DNA from: Isoptericola sp042668085
GTDB lineage: Bacteria; Actinomycetota; Actinomycetes; Actinomycetales; Cellulomonadaceae
Length of the DNA: 17,299 nucleotides
Direction: 5' to 3'
Assembly (NCBI RefSeq): GCF_042668085.1
Contig: NZ_JBHVBO010000082.1
Location: 1-17,299 of the forward strand
Below the pieces are notes generated by a model. That model was given only the letters and a program-made list of their open reading frames with translations. It was not told the DNA's origin and did not search any database. A program made the translations under genes and the position numbers. Below, in pieces: positions 1 through 6,771 of the stretch. Numbering within the stretch: the stretch's first letter is position 1; each line of letters starts with the position of its first letter.

Positions 1-44
1 GCGTCGTACACCATGCCGGTGCGGGCGTCAGTGGTGCCCGGCAC
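1..44 (-). CDS. Partial 5' end of a small gene overlapping cstA, probably YbdD/YjiX family
   Basis: Only the first 14 codons lie in the window, reading VPGTTDARTGMVYD and running off the left edge. A GTG at 44-42 has a GGGAGA Shine-Dalgarno-like sequence six bases upstream, inside the end of cstA, so the two genes overlap by 17 bases. An ATG at 14-12 in the same frame is an alternative start. Actinobacterial and enterobacterial cstA-type genes are commonly followed by a short YbdD/YjiX gene (DUF466) needed for transport. That family link comes from position only: too few residues are visible to recognise the protein. Confidence 0.4.
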   Translation of the reverse strand, partial: MPGTTDARTGMVYD

Positions 45-2298
45 CGCTGGTCTCCCGCAGGCCGGCGTCGGCCCACTGCTTCTCGATCCGCTTCTCGTCC
101 GCCGAGGCGACCAGGCCGGCCGGGGCGAAGCGCCGCGAGGCCACGGGCGCGTCCTCGTGGTTCTCGCCGCCGCCGGTGCGGAACGCCTTGAGGGTCACGA
201 CCACCGACGCGGCGATCACCACGATCGACAGCACCACGAACACGATCGACAGGGTGCCCTGCACGAAGGTGTTGCGGACCACGGCCTCCATCGCCGCGAC
301 GTCGGGCGCGGTGCCGAACGACGTCTCCCCGGCGGCGAGCGCGTCCTTGAACGCCCGGTGCTGCGCCCAGTACCCCACCTGGGGCACGTCCGAGAAGATC
401 TTCTCGAACGACGCCCAGATGGTGATGAGCGCCGTGAACGCGAGCGGCACGGCCACGATCCACAGCCACGCCCAGTAGGCGCGGCCGCGCTTCGCGACGA
501 TCGCGAGCACGACGGCGAGCGCGATGGCGGCCAGCAGCTGGTTCGCGATGCCGAACAGCGGGAAGAACGTGTTGATGCCGCCGAGCGGGTCGGTGACGCC
601 GAGATAGAGGATCGTGCCCCAGCCCGCGACCATGATCGCGGTGCAGACCCACACCCCGGGCCGCCAGCTCACGTCCTTGAACTTCGGTGCGACGTTGCCG
701 ATGGTGTCCTGCAGCATGAAGCGGGCCACGCGGGTGCCGGCGTCGACGGCGGTGAGGATGAACAGCGCCTCGAACATGATGGCGAAGTGGTACCAGAAGC
801 CCATCATCGCGGTGCCGCCCACCAGCTGGTGCATGATGTGCGCCAGCCCGAGCGCGAGCGTCGGGGCGCCGCCGGTGCGCGACACGATCGACGGCTCGCC
901 CACCTGGGTGGCCAGGGTGCTGAGCATGTCCGGCGTGAGGTTGACGCCGGCGAGGCCGAGCGAGTTCACGAACGCGACCGCGCCCTCGATGGTGCCGCCG
1001 GTGGCGGCCGCCGAGGAGTTCATCGCGAAGTAGACGCCGCGGTCGATCGAGATCGCGGCGACCAGCGCCATGATCGCGACGAACGACTCCATGAGCATGC
1101 CGCCGTACCCGATGAAACGCGTCTGGCGCTCCTTCTCCACGAGCTTCGGCGTCGTGCCCGACGAGATGAGCGCGTGGAACCCGGACAGGGCGCCGCACGC
1201 GATCGTCACGAAGAGGAACGGCCACAGGTTGCCGGCCACGACGGGGCCGGTCTCGGACCCGGCGAACTCGCTGATCGCGGGGACGGAGATCTCGGGGCGC
1301 ACGATGACGACGGCGCCGGCGAGCACCACGATGACGCCCACCTTCATGAAGGTGGACAGGTAGTCGCGCGGGGCGAGCAGCAGCCACACGGGCAGGACGG
1401 CGGCCACGAAGCCGTAGACGATGACGCCGACGGCGATGGTGGTGCGGTCGAGGTGGAAGAACTCGGCGCCCCACGCGGTATCGGCCACCATGCCGCCGCC
1501 GATGATCGCGGCGAGGAGCAGCACGAAGCCGATGAGGGAGACCTCGGTGATCTTGCCGGGGCGCAGGAACCGCAGGTACACGCCCATGAACAGGGCGATC
1601 GGGATCGTCATGGAGACGCTGAACACGCCCCACGGGCTCTCGCCGAGGGCGTTGACGACGACGAGGGCGAGGATCGCCACGATGATGATCATGATCAGCA
1701 GGGACGCGACGATCGCGGCCACGCCGCCGATGCGGCCCAGCTCCTCGCGCGCCATCTGGCCGATGGTGCGGCCGCCGCGGCGCATGGAGAAGAACAGCAC
1801 CGTGTAGTCCTGCACGGCGCCCGCGAGCACCACGCCCACGATGATCCAGATGGTGCCCGGCAGGTACCCCATCTGGGCGGCGAGCACCGGGCCCACCAGC
1901 GGGCCGGCGCCGGCGATGGCGGCGAAGTGGTGGCCGAACAGCACGCGGCGGTCCGTGGGGACGAAGTCCTTGCCGTCCTCGCGCGTCTCGGCGGGGGTGG
2001 CGCGCCGGTCGTCGGGGCGGGTGATGTACCGCTCGATGACCTTCGAGTAGAAGCGGTACCCGATGAGGTACGTGCACACCGACGCGAAGACGAACCAGAT
2101 CGCGTTGATGGTCTCGCCGCGCACCAGCGCGATCATGACCCACGCGACGCCGCCGAGCAGGGAGATGGCCGCCCAGAGCGCGATCTTCCGCCAGGTCCAC
2201 CGGGTCCTGAGGTCCTCGGCCGGCACGGCCGTCGGGGGGAGCGAGGGGTCGGGGACGATCTCGTCCGTCGCCGTGGTGGCTCCGGAATCTGCTGACAA
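28..2298 (-). CDS. cstA: CstA family carbon starvation protein (pyruvate/peptide transporter)
   Basis: The product is a 756-residue polytopic inner-membrane protein of the CstA/BtsT family, whose studied members import pyruvate or small peptides when preferred carbon runs out. Diagnostic stretches are FGHHFAAIAGAGPLVGPVLA (about residues 121-140) and LSGFHALISSGTTPKL (about 371-386). Many long hydrophobic segments follow one another from about residue 38 to 700, and the tail is hydrophilic. I chose TTG at 2298 because GGAGG lies six bases upstream. The longer reading from 2433 adds 45 residues with no family character and would have no such site. Length fits the family (about 700-760). The next gene begins inside its last codons. 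A TATCCT box at 2343-2338 may be its -10. Confidence 0.95.
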   Translation of the reverse strand: MSADSGATTATDEIVPDPSLPPTAVPAEDLRTRWTWRKIALWAAISLLGGVAWVMIALVRGETINAIWFVFASVCTYLIGYRFYSKVIERYITRPDDRRATPAETREDGKDFVPTDRRVLFGHHFAAIAGAGPLVGPVLAAQMGYLPGTIWIIVGVVLAGAVQDYTVLFFSMRRGGRTIGQMAREELGRIGGVAAIVASLLIMIIIVAILALVVVNALGESPWGVFSVSMTIPIALFMGVYLRFLRPGKITEVSLIGFVLLLAAIIGGGMVADTAWGAEFFHLDRTTIAVGVIVYGFVAAVLPVWLLLAPRDYLSTFMKVGVIVVLAGAVVIVRPEISVPAISEFAGSETGPVVAGNLWPFLFVTIACGALSGFHALISSGTTPKLVEKERQTRFIGYGGMLMESFVAIMALVAAISIDRGVYFAMNSSAAATGGTIEGAVAFVNSLGLAGVNLTPDMLSTLATQVGEPSIVSRTGGAPTLALGLAHIMHQLVGGTAMMGFWYHFAIMFEALFILTAVDAGTRVARFMLQDTIGNVAPKFKDVSWRPGVWVCTAIMVAGWGTILYLGVTDPLGGINTFFPLFGIANQLLAAIALAVVLAIVAKRGRAYWAWLWIVAVPLAFTALITIWASFEKIFSDVPQVGYWAQHRAFKDALAAGETSFGTAPDVAAMEAVVRNTFVQGTLSIVFVVLSIVVIAASVVVTLKAFRTGGGENHEDAPVASRRFAPAGLVASADEKRIEKQWADAGLRETSGAGHH

Positions 2299-2337
2299 GG
2301 TGAGCCTCCAAGGCGTCGCGTCGGCGGGACTCGACAC

Positions 2338-2343
2338 AGGATA
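2338..2343 (-). promoter_or_regulatory. Putative -10 box of the cstA promoter
   Basis: Read on the minus strand this is TATCCT, a TANNNT match about 40 bases before the TTG start of cstA, which would leave a leader of roughly 33 bases. No good -35 is visible 17-18 bases further upstream. The 167-base divergent gap (2299-2465) also holds a short inverted repeat, CGTCC-7-GGACG at 2368-2384, which could be an operator, but five-base arms are weak evidence. Confidence 0.4.
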
Positions 2344-2452
2344 GGGGGTGAAGAAAGCGTGACGGAACGTCCGGAGCCTGGACGGTGCGACGACGGCCGT
2401 GGTAGGCGCGACACACCGTCGGGGGCTCGGCACGGTGAGCTCGCGCCGGTGC

Positions 2453-2458
2453 CACGAT
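2453..2458 (+). promoter_or_regulatory. Putative -10 box of a leaderless phosphotransferase mRNA
   Basis: CACGAT lies seven bases before the GTG at 2466, and no Shine-Dalgarno sequence is present. Transcription starting six to eight bases after a -10 hexamer would begin at or next to the start codon. The A at position 2 and T at position 6 are the best-conserved positions of actinobacterial -10 boxes. Confidence 0.4.
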
Positions 2459-2465
2459 CCTCCGT

Positions 2466-3329
2466 GTGGAGCAGCCCGACCTCGCCCGTGCGATCGCCGC
2501 CGCGCGCGCGACCGCCGGCTCGCTGGGCCTGCGGGTCGACGACGTGACCGTGCTCCACAGCTCCAACAAGCTCGCGCTGCGCCTCGAGCCGTGCGGGGTG
2601 ACGGCCCGGGTCGCTCCCGTGGGCCAGGAGGTCGCGCAGCTCGAGGTCGACCTCGCCCGACGGCTCGCCGGTGCGGGTGCCCCCGTCGCCGCCCTGGAGC
2701 CCCGGGTCGACCCCGACGTCCGCGTCAGGGACGGGTTCGCGGTGACGCTGTGGGTGTACTACGCGCCGACGGCGCCCGTCGTCGCGCCAGGCGCGTACGC
2801 CCGGGCGCTCGAACGCCTGCACGCGGCGATGCGGGACGTCGACTCGACCGTTCCCCGGTTCACGGACCGGATCGCCGAGGCGGAGCGGGTCGTCGCCGTG
2901 CCGGAGCTCTCGCCCGAGCTGCCGGACGACGAGCGTGCGTTCCTCGGCGGCCGGCTCCGGCGGCTGCACGACGAGGTCTCCGGGACGGGACGGGAGCAGC
3001 TGCTCCACGGCGAGCCCCACCCCGGGAACCTGCTGAGCACGCGCGAGGGACCGCTCTTCGTCGACCTCGAGACGTGCTGTCGCGGGCCGGTGGAGTTCGA
3101 CGTCGCGCACGCTCCCCCGGAGGTCGCCGCGGCCTACCCGGGGCTCGACCACGCGCTCCTCGACCGGTGCCGCGAGCTCGTGCTCGCCATGGTCGCGGCG
3201 TGGCGGTGGGAGAGGGGAGACCAGTTCCCGGACGGGCGGCGCCACGGGGAGCGGCTCCTCCGCCTGCTGCGTGCGGGCGCCCCCTGGCCCGCCCTCGGCG
3301 CCCTGACCGCGGGGCCGGACGGCCCCTGA
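2466..3329 (+). CDS. Aminoglycoside phosphotransferase-fold kinase (APH family), substrate unknown
   Basis: The 287-residue protein has the C-lobe of the APH/choline-kinase fold. Its catalytic loop reads LLHGEPHPGNLL (about residues 179-190) and its metal-binding segment reads FVDLE (about 198-202), followed by GPVEFD. In most family members the loop is HGD and the Asp is the catalytic base. Here it is HGE. The N-lobe is poorly conserved, with no obvious glycine-rich loop. The family phosphorylates small molecules such as aminoglycosides, choline or sugars, but nothing here identifies the substrate, and a resistance role should not be assumed. The GTG start has no Shine-Dalgarno site but sits seven bases after CACGAT, consistent with a leaderless message. 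The neighbouring genes do not suggest a pathway. Confidence 0.8.
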   Translation: MEQPDLARAIAAARATAGSLGLRVDDVTVLHSSNKLALRLEPCGVTARVAPVGQEVAQLEVDLARRLAGAGAPVAALEPRVDPDVRVRDGFAVTLWVYYAPTAPVVAPGAYARALERLHAAMRDVDSTVPRFTDRIAEAERVVAVPELSPELPDDERAFLGGRLRRLHDEVSGTGREQLLHGEPHPGNLLSTREGPLFVDLETCCRGPVEFDVAHAPPEVAAAYPGLDHALLDRCRELVLAMVAAWRWERGDQFPDGRRHGERLLRLLRAGAPWPALGALTAGPDGP

Positions 3330-3368
3330 CGACCGGCCGCGAGGCAGCGGCAGGCACGGCGGTCGGCA

Positions 3369-3374
3369 TAGTGT
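3369..3374 (+). promoter_or_regulatory. Putative -10 box of a leaderless NYN-gene mRNA
   Basis: TAGTGT is a full TANNNT match ending seven bases before the ATG at 3382. There is no Shine-Dalgarno sequence in front of this ATG, and the spacing would place the transcript start at the start codon. It also argues for ATG 3382 over the in-frame GTG at 3373, which overlaps the box. Confidence 0.45.
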
Positions 3375-3381
3375 GGCGGCC

Positions 3382-4524
3382 ATGGACACCGAAGAGCGCC
3401 TCGCCGTCTTCCTCGACTACGAGAACCTGGCGCTCGGCGCCCGCGACCACCTGGGCGGGATGCAGTTCGACTTCAAGCCCATCGCGGACGCGCTGGCGGT
3501 ACGCGGCCGCGTCGTGGTGCGCCGCGCGTACGCGGACTGGTCGTACTTCGACGAGGACCGGCGGATGCTCACCCGCCACCAGGTCGAGCTCATCGAGATG
3601 ACGCAGCGCATGGGCGCGTCCCGCAAGAACGCCGCCGACATCAAGATGGTGGTCGACGCGATCGAGATGGCGTTCGAGCGCGAGTACATCACCACGTTCG
3701 TCATGTGCACGGGCGACTCCGACTTCTCCCCGCTCGTCCACAAGCTGCGCGAGCTCGACAAGAAGGTCATCGGCGTCGGCGTGGAGAACTCCACGTCGCG
3801 ACTGCTGCCGCCGGCGTGCGACGAGTTCCTCTTCTACGACCGGCTCGAGGGCGTCGACGTGCCCGACGCGAGCGAGGCCAAGCCGGCGAAGCCCGCCCGC
3901 GGCGGCAAGTCGTCGTCGCGCCCCCGCCGGAAGAAGGCCGCCGAGCCGGCGCCCGAGGCCGCCGCCCCCGCCGTCGAGCCCACGGTCGAGCCCGCCGTCG
4001 AGGCGGTGGTCGAGACCGACCTCGAGCAGGAGGACGCGGCGCCCGCGGGGGAGGAGGCGACGATGGAGGTCCGGGTGGCGCAGACGCTCGCCGACCTGCA
4101 GGCGTCCACCAGCGGCTCCGTCACGGCGTCGATGCTCAAGCGCACGCTGGTGCGCAAGGACCCCACGTTCAGCGAGTCGGACTACGGCTTCCGCACCTTC
4201 GGCGAGTTCCTGCGGTTCCTCGCCGACCGCGGCTTCGTGGTGCTGTCGCCCGGCCCGTCCACGGGGGATCCGGAGGTCGAGCTCCCCGAGCAGCAGGACA
4301 CCGAGGGCGCGTTCGACCTGCTGCGCCAGGTGGTGCGCGACGCCGGCGGCGCCGCGCCGCTGTCCGGGCTGAAGAACGAGGTGCGAAAGCGCCGCCCCGA
4401 CTTCTCGGAGAAGGCCCTCGGCTACCGCGGGTTCCTGCAGTTCGCGAAGGGCGCCGCGGCCGCCGGCGCCGTCGCCCTCGCGTGGGACGACGACGCCGAC
4501 GACTACCTGCTCACCGCGGGCTGA
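3382..4524 (+). CDS. NYN-domain (LabA-like PIN fold) protein with two OST-HTH/LOTUS domains
   Basis: The protein has 380 residues. The N-terminal NYN domain (about 5-150) has FLDYEN (Asp12), NAADIKMVVD (Asp86, Asp92) and CTGDSDF (Asp112, Asp114), the acidic set that binds metal in this PIN-like nuclease fold. An Ala/Pro/Glu/Lys-rich linker (about 155-225) follows. Two related winged-helix modules of the OST-HTH/LOTUS type come next, at about 230-288 (ends GFRTFGEFLRFLADRGFVVL) and 309-380 (ends GYRGFLQFAKGAAAAGAVAL). NYN proteins are RNA-acting nucleases or RNA-binding proteins, and LOTUS domains bind RNA or protein, so a cytoplasmic RNA-processing role is likely but not shown. The alternative GTG start at 3373 would add only three residues. 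Confidence 0.9.
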   Translation: MDTEERLAVFLDYENLALGARDHLGGMQFDFKPIADALAVRGRVVVRRAYADWSYFDEDRRMLTRHQVELIEMTQRMGASRKNAADIKMVVDAIEMAFEREYITTFVMCTGDSDFSPLVHKLRELDKKVIGVGVENSTSRLLPPACDEFLFYDRLEGVDVPDASEAKPAKPARGGKSSSRPRRKKAAEPAPEAAAPAVEPTVEPAVEAVVETDLEQEDAAPAGEEATMEVRVAQTLADLQASTSGSVTASMLKRTLVRKDPTFSESDYGFRTFGEFLRFLADRGFVVLSPGPSTGDPEVELPEQQDTEGAFDLLRQVVRDAGGAAPLSGLKNEVRKRRPDFSEKALGYRGFLQFAKGAAAAGAVALAWDDDADDYLLTAG

Positions 4525-4534
4525 GCGCCCGCGG
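4514..4534. terminator. Hairpin between convergent genes, containing a stop codon in its loop
   Basis: CCGCGGGC (4514-4521) and GCCCGCGG (4527-4534) form a perfect 8-bp stem around a 5-base loop, TGAGC. The loop starts with the TGA stop of the NYN gene. The hydrolase gene ends at 4543 on the other strand, so one symmetric hairpin could stop transcription both ways. There is no T-run, as is common for high-GC actinobacteria. Confidence 0.5.
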
Positions 4535-4542
4535 GGTCGTGG

Positions 4543-5385
4543 TCAGCGGCCGACGAACGCGAGCAGCGCCGCGTTGACCTCGTCCGCGTGCGTCCACAGC
4601 AGGCCGTGGGGGGCGCCCTCGACCTCGACGTACTCGGCGTCCGGCACGGCGGCGTGGAAGCGCCGGCCCGAGGCGTCGATCGGCAGGATGTTGTCCTTCG
4701 TGCCGTGCAGGATCAGCGTGGGCAGGCCCGCGTCGCGCACCGCCTCGACGTCCGGCCGGAAGTCCTCGATCCAGGTGGGGACGACGGCGTACGCGGCGAC
4801 GGGCGCCGAGCCCACCGCGGTGATCCAGTTGGCGCGCACGACCTCCTCGGAGATCCGCGTGCCGAGGTTCTCGTCGAGGTTGTAGAAGTCCTTGTAGAAC
4901 TGTGTGAACCAGGCGTAGCGGTCGCTGCGGGCGGCCTCCACGATGCCGTCGAACACGGACTGCGGCACGCCCTCGGGGTTGTCGTCGCGCTGCACGAGGA
5001 ACGGCTCCAGCGAGGCGAGGAACGCGAGCCTGGCGACCCGCTCGTGGCCGTGGTTGCGCACGTACCGGGCGAGCTCTCCGGTGCCCATCGAGAAGCCGAC
5101 GAGGATCACGTCGCGCAGGTCGAGCGTGGTCAGGACGGTGTCGAGGTCCTTCGCGAACGTGTCGTAGTCGTACCCGCTGCCGACCTTGCTGGAAGCGCCG
5201 AACCCGCGCCGGTCGTAGGTGATCACGCGGTACCCGGCGGCGAGGAGCTCGCGGGTCTGGAGCTCCCAGCTGTGCCCGTCGAGCGGGTACCCGTGCACGA
5301 GGACGACGGGCTGACCGGAGCCCTGATCCTCGTAGTACAGCTCGACGTCCGTGCTGTTCTCCTGCCCGACGGTGATGTAGCCCAT
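4543..5385 (-). CDS. Alpha/beta hydrolase, non-heme chloroperoxidase-like
   Basis: The 280-residue protein has the alpha/beta-hydrolase fold with a complete triad: Ser99 in GFSMG, Asp231 in HGTKDNILP and His260 in GAPHGLLW. The oxyanion region is HGYPLDGHSW (31-40) and the DRRGFGASS segment is at 59-67. This pattern and length match the cofactor-free haloperoxidase/esterase group, often annotated as non-heme chloroperoxidase. Those enzymes hydrolyse esters, and the peroxidase activity is usually a side reaction through peracids. There is no signal peptide, so it is cytoplasmic. ATG 5385 is preceded by GAAGGGG at six bases. The upstream extension to 5988 runs antisense through the TetR gene and is not real. 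Divergent pairing with a TetR gene and palindromic operators suggests induction by its substrate or a toxic ester. Confidence 0.92.
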   Translation of the reverse strand: MGYITVGQENSTDVELYYEDQGSGQPVVLVHGYPLDGHSWELQTRELLAAGYRVITYDRRGFGASSKVGSGYDYDTFAKDLDTVLTTLDLRDVILVGFSMGTGELARYVRNHGHERVARLAFLASLEPFLVQRDDNPEGVPQSVFDGIVEAARSDRYAWFTQFYKDFYNLDENLGTRISEEVVRANWITAVGSAPVAAYAVVPTWIEDFRPDVEAVRDAGLPTLILHGTKDNILPIDASGRRFHAAVPDAEYVEVEGAPHGLLWTHADEVNAALLAFVGR

Positions 5386-5406
5386 GGTGTGCCCCTTCCG
5401 AAGGAG

Positions 5407-5426
5407 GGGAGAACGATCGTTCTCCC
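5407..5426. promoter_or_regulatory. Operator O1: perfect 20-bp palindrome for the adjacent TetR regulator
   Basis: GGGAGAACGATCGTTCTCCC is a perfect palindrome in the divergent promoter region. It lies downstream of the putative hydrolase -10 and over the region upstream of the tetR -10. A second copy with 16 of 20 identical bases is at 5441-5460. Assignment to the neighbouring TetR protein is inferred from position and symmetry. Confidence 0.75.
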
Positions 5427-5435
5427 GGTGTTCGC

Positions 5436-5442
5436 TACAGTA
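5436..5442. promoter_or_regulatory. Overlapping divergent -10 boxes for the hydrolase and tetR genes
   Basis: The symmetric CTACAGTAG (5435-5443) provides TACAGT on the plus strand (5436-5441, toward tetR) and TACTGT on the minus strand (5442-5437, toward the hydrolase). Both match TANNNT. For the hydrolase, TTGCGG at 5465-5460 lies at a 17-base spacer and could be the -35. The tetR -35 is weak. Confidence 0.5.
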
Positions 5443-5460
5443 GAGAACGCTGGTTCTCCC
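5441..5460. promoter_or_regulatory. Operator O2: imperfect copy of the TetR palindrome
   Basis: TAGAGAACGCTGGTTCTCCC matches O1 at 16 of 20 positions and keeps AGAAC and GTTCT in inverted orientation. The centres of O1 and O2 are 34 bp apart, with the overlapping -10 boxes between them. Occupancy would cover the hydrolase promoter spacer and the tetR transcription start. Confidence 0.7.
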
Positions 5461-5493
5461 CGCAAGGGGGAGGGGACGACGAGAGGGTGAACG

Positions 5494-6063
5494 ATGCTCG
5501 ACGAGCAGGCGGCGCGCGACGCCGTGGTCGCCGCGGCGGACCGGCTGTTCTATGCGCGGGGCGTCCAGTCCGTGGGCATGGACGCCGTGCGCACCGAGGC
5601 CGGCGTGTCGCTCAAGCGGATCTACGGGCTCTTCGCGTCCAAGGAGGACCTGGTGGTCGCGGTGCTCGCCCTGCGGACCCGGCAGTGGACGGAGGGCGTG
5701 GAGCGCGCGGCCGCGACCGCCGCCACGCCGCGCGACCGGATCCTCAGCGTCTTCGACTTCCTCGACGCCTGGTTCCGGGAGGACGGGTTCCGCGGGTGCG
5801 CGTTCATCAACTCCTTCGGCGAGCTCGGCGCGACCTCGCCCCGCATCGCCGAGGCCGTGCGGGGGCACAAGGAGGCGTTCCGGGATCACGTCCTCGGCCT
5901 CGTGCGCGAGGCCGGGCTGCCCGACGCCGTCGCGCTGCAGGTCGTGCTGCTCGCCGAGGGCGCGCAGACCACCGCCGCGATCACCCACGACGCCGACGTC
6001 GCCCGCGAGGCGCGCCGCGCCGCCGCGTCCCTGCTCGCCGCCGAGACGGCGCGAACGCCCTGA
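5494..6063 (+). CDS. TetR/AcrR family transcriptional regulator
   Basis: The 189-residue protein has a TetR N-terminal helix-turn-helix: AADRLFYARGVQSVGMDAVR followed by EAGVSLKRIYGLFASKEDLV (residues about 14-54). The larger helical C-terminal ligand domain has a FRGCAFINSFGELG segment, a pattern common in one TetR branch. ATG 5494 follows AGGG at six bases. The gene is divergent from the alpha/beta hydrolase gene, with two palindromic sites between them. The simplest reading is an autoregulated repressor that releases both promoters when it binds a small ligand, possibly a substrate of the hydrolase. The ligand cannot be told from sequence. Confidence 0.92.
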   Translation: MLDEQAARDAVVAAADRLFYARGVQSVGMDAVRTEAGVSLKRIYGLFASKEDLVVAVLALRTRQWTEGVERAAATAATPRDRILSVFDFLDAWFREDGFRGCAFINSFGELGATSPRIAEAVRGHKEAFRDHVLGLVREAGLPDAVALQVVLLAEGAQTTAAITHDADVAREARRAAASLLAAETARTP

Positions 6064-6111
6064 TCACGCCCTCGCGCGGGCGGCCTCGGCCGGGCCGGGC
6101 GGAGCAGGGGG

Positions 6112-6117
6112 CACAAT
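6112..6117 (+). promoter_or_regulatory. Putative -10 box of a leaderless acyltransferase mRNA
   Basis: CACAAT ends six bases before the GTG at 6124. The only purine-rich run, AGGGGG, is 12 bases from the GTG, which is too far for an efficient Shine-Dalgarno site. An ATG at 6116 runs into a stop after three codons, so it is not the start. Confidence 0.4.
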
Positions 6118-6123
6118 GGTGCG

Positions 6124-6771
6124 GTGACCTATCGGTTCCTGCGTCTCGTCCTGTCGCTCCTGGTGTACGTGCTGCTGCGCCCCCAGGTGACGGGACTGCA
6201 CAACATCCCGCGGCGCGGGCCGGTGATCCTCGCGAGCAACCACCTGTCGTTCATCGACTCGATCATCATCCCGCTCGTCGTGCCCCGGCACGTCACCTTC
6301 ATCGCCAAGGCGGAGTACTGGACGGGGCGCGGCCTCAAGGGCCGGCTCTCCCGCTGGTTCTTCACCACGATGGGCCACATCCCCGTGGACCGCGAGGACC
6401 CGCGCGCCGGGCAGCGGTCGCTCGACGACGCTCTCGTCGTGCTCAAGCGCGGCGGCGCCTTCGGCATCTACCCCGAGGGCACCCGCTCCCGCGACGGGAA
6501 GCTGCACCAGGGGCACACCGGCGTCGCCTGGCTGGCGCTCGCCGGCTCGGCGCCCGTCGTCCCGGTGGCGCTGCGCGGCACCGACAAGGTGCAGCCCGTC
6601 GGCAAGCGGCTCCCGCGCCCCACCCGCGGCATCCAGGTGCACTTCGGCGCCCCCATCGACCCGTCGCGCCAGCTCACCGCCGGCGCGCGCCCGGCCCAGG
6701 TGCGCCGCGAGCTGACCGACCACGTCATGTCGTCCATCCACAAGATGAGCGGCCAGGAGCTCGCCGCGTGA
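6124..6771 (+). CDS. Lysophospholipid acyltransferase family protein (PlsC type)
   Basis: This 215-residue membrane-associated acyltransferase has the two hallmark blocks of the family: NHLSFIDS with the HX4D pair His40/Asp45, and YPEGTRSRDG at 116-125 for binding the acceptor phosphate. An N-terminal hydrophobic stretch (about 5-19) should anchor it to the membrane. Members transfer acyl chains to lysophosphatidate (1-acylglycerol-3-phosphate) in phospholipid synthesis. Actinobacteria carry several paralogues, and this one could have another acceptor. The stop codon overlaps the start of the methyltransferase gene (GTGA), so the two proteins are translationally coupled and probably made together. 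Confidence 0.92.
   Translation: MTYRFLRLVLSLLVYVLLRPQVTGLHNIPRRGPVILASNHLSFIDSIIIPLVVPRHVTFIAKAEYWTGRGLKGRLSRWFFTTMGHIPVDREDPRAGQRSLDDALVVLKRGGAFGIYPEGTRSRDGKLHQGHTGVAWLALAGSAPVVPVALRGTDKVQPVGKRLPRPTRGIQVHFGAPIDPSRQLTAGARPAQVRRELTDHVMSSIHKMSGQELAA

Noticed and set aside
13..2295. A 760-codon open frame antisense to cstA
   Set aside because: Its translation is rich in Arg, His, Asp and Gly with no fold-like pattern, and the opposite strand is an unmistakable transporter. Long antisense frames are expected where codons end in G or C.
2466..3329. Annotation as an antibiotic-resistance aminoglycoside phosphotransferase
   Set aside because: Only the broad APH fold is recognisable, the catalytic loop is HGE, and nothing in the context suggests resistance.
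5386..5988. N-terminal extension of the hydrolase up to 481 residues
   Set aside because: The extra 201 residues run antisense through the TetR gene and through both operators. ATG 5385 has a good ribosome site and matches the usual family length.
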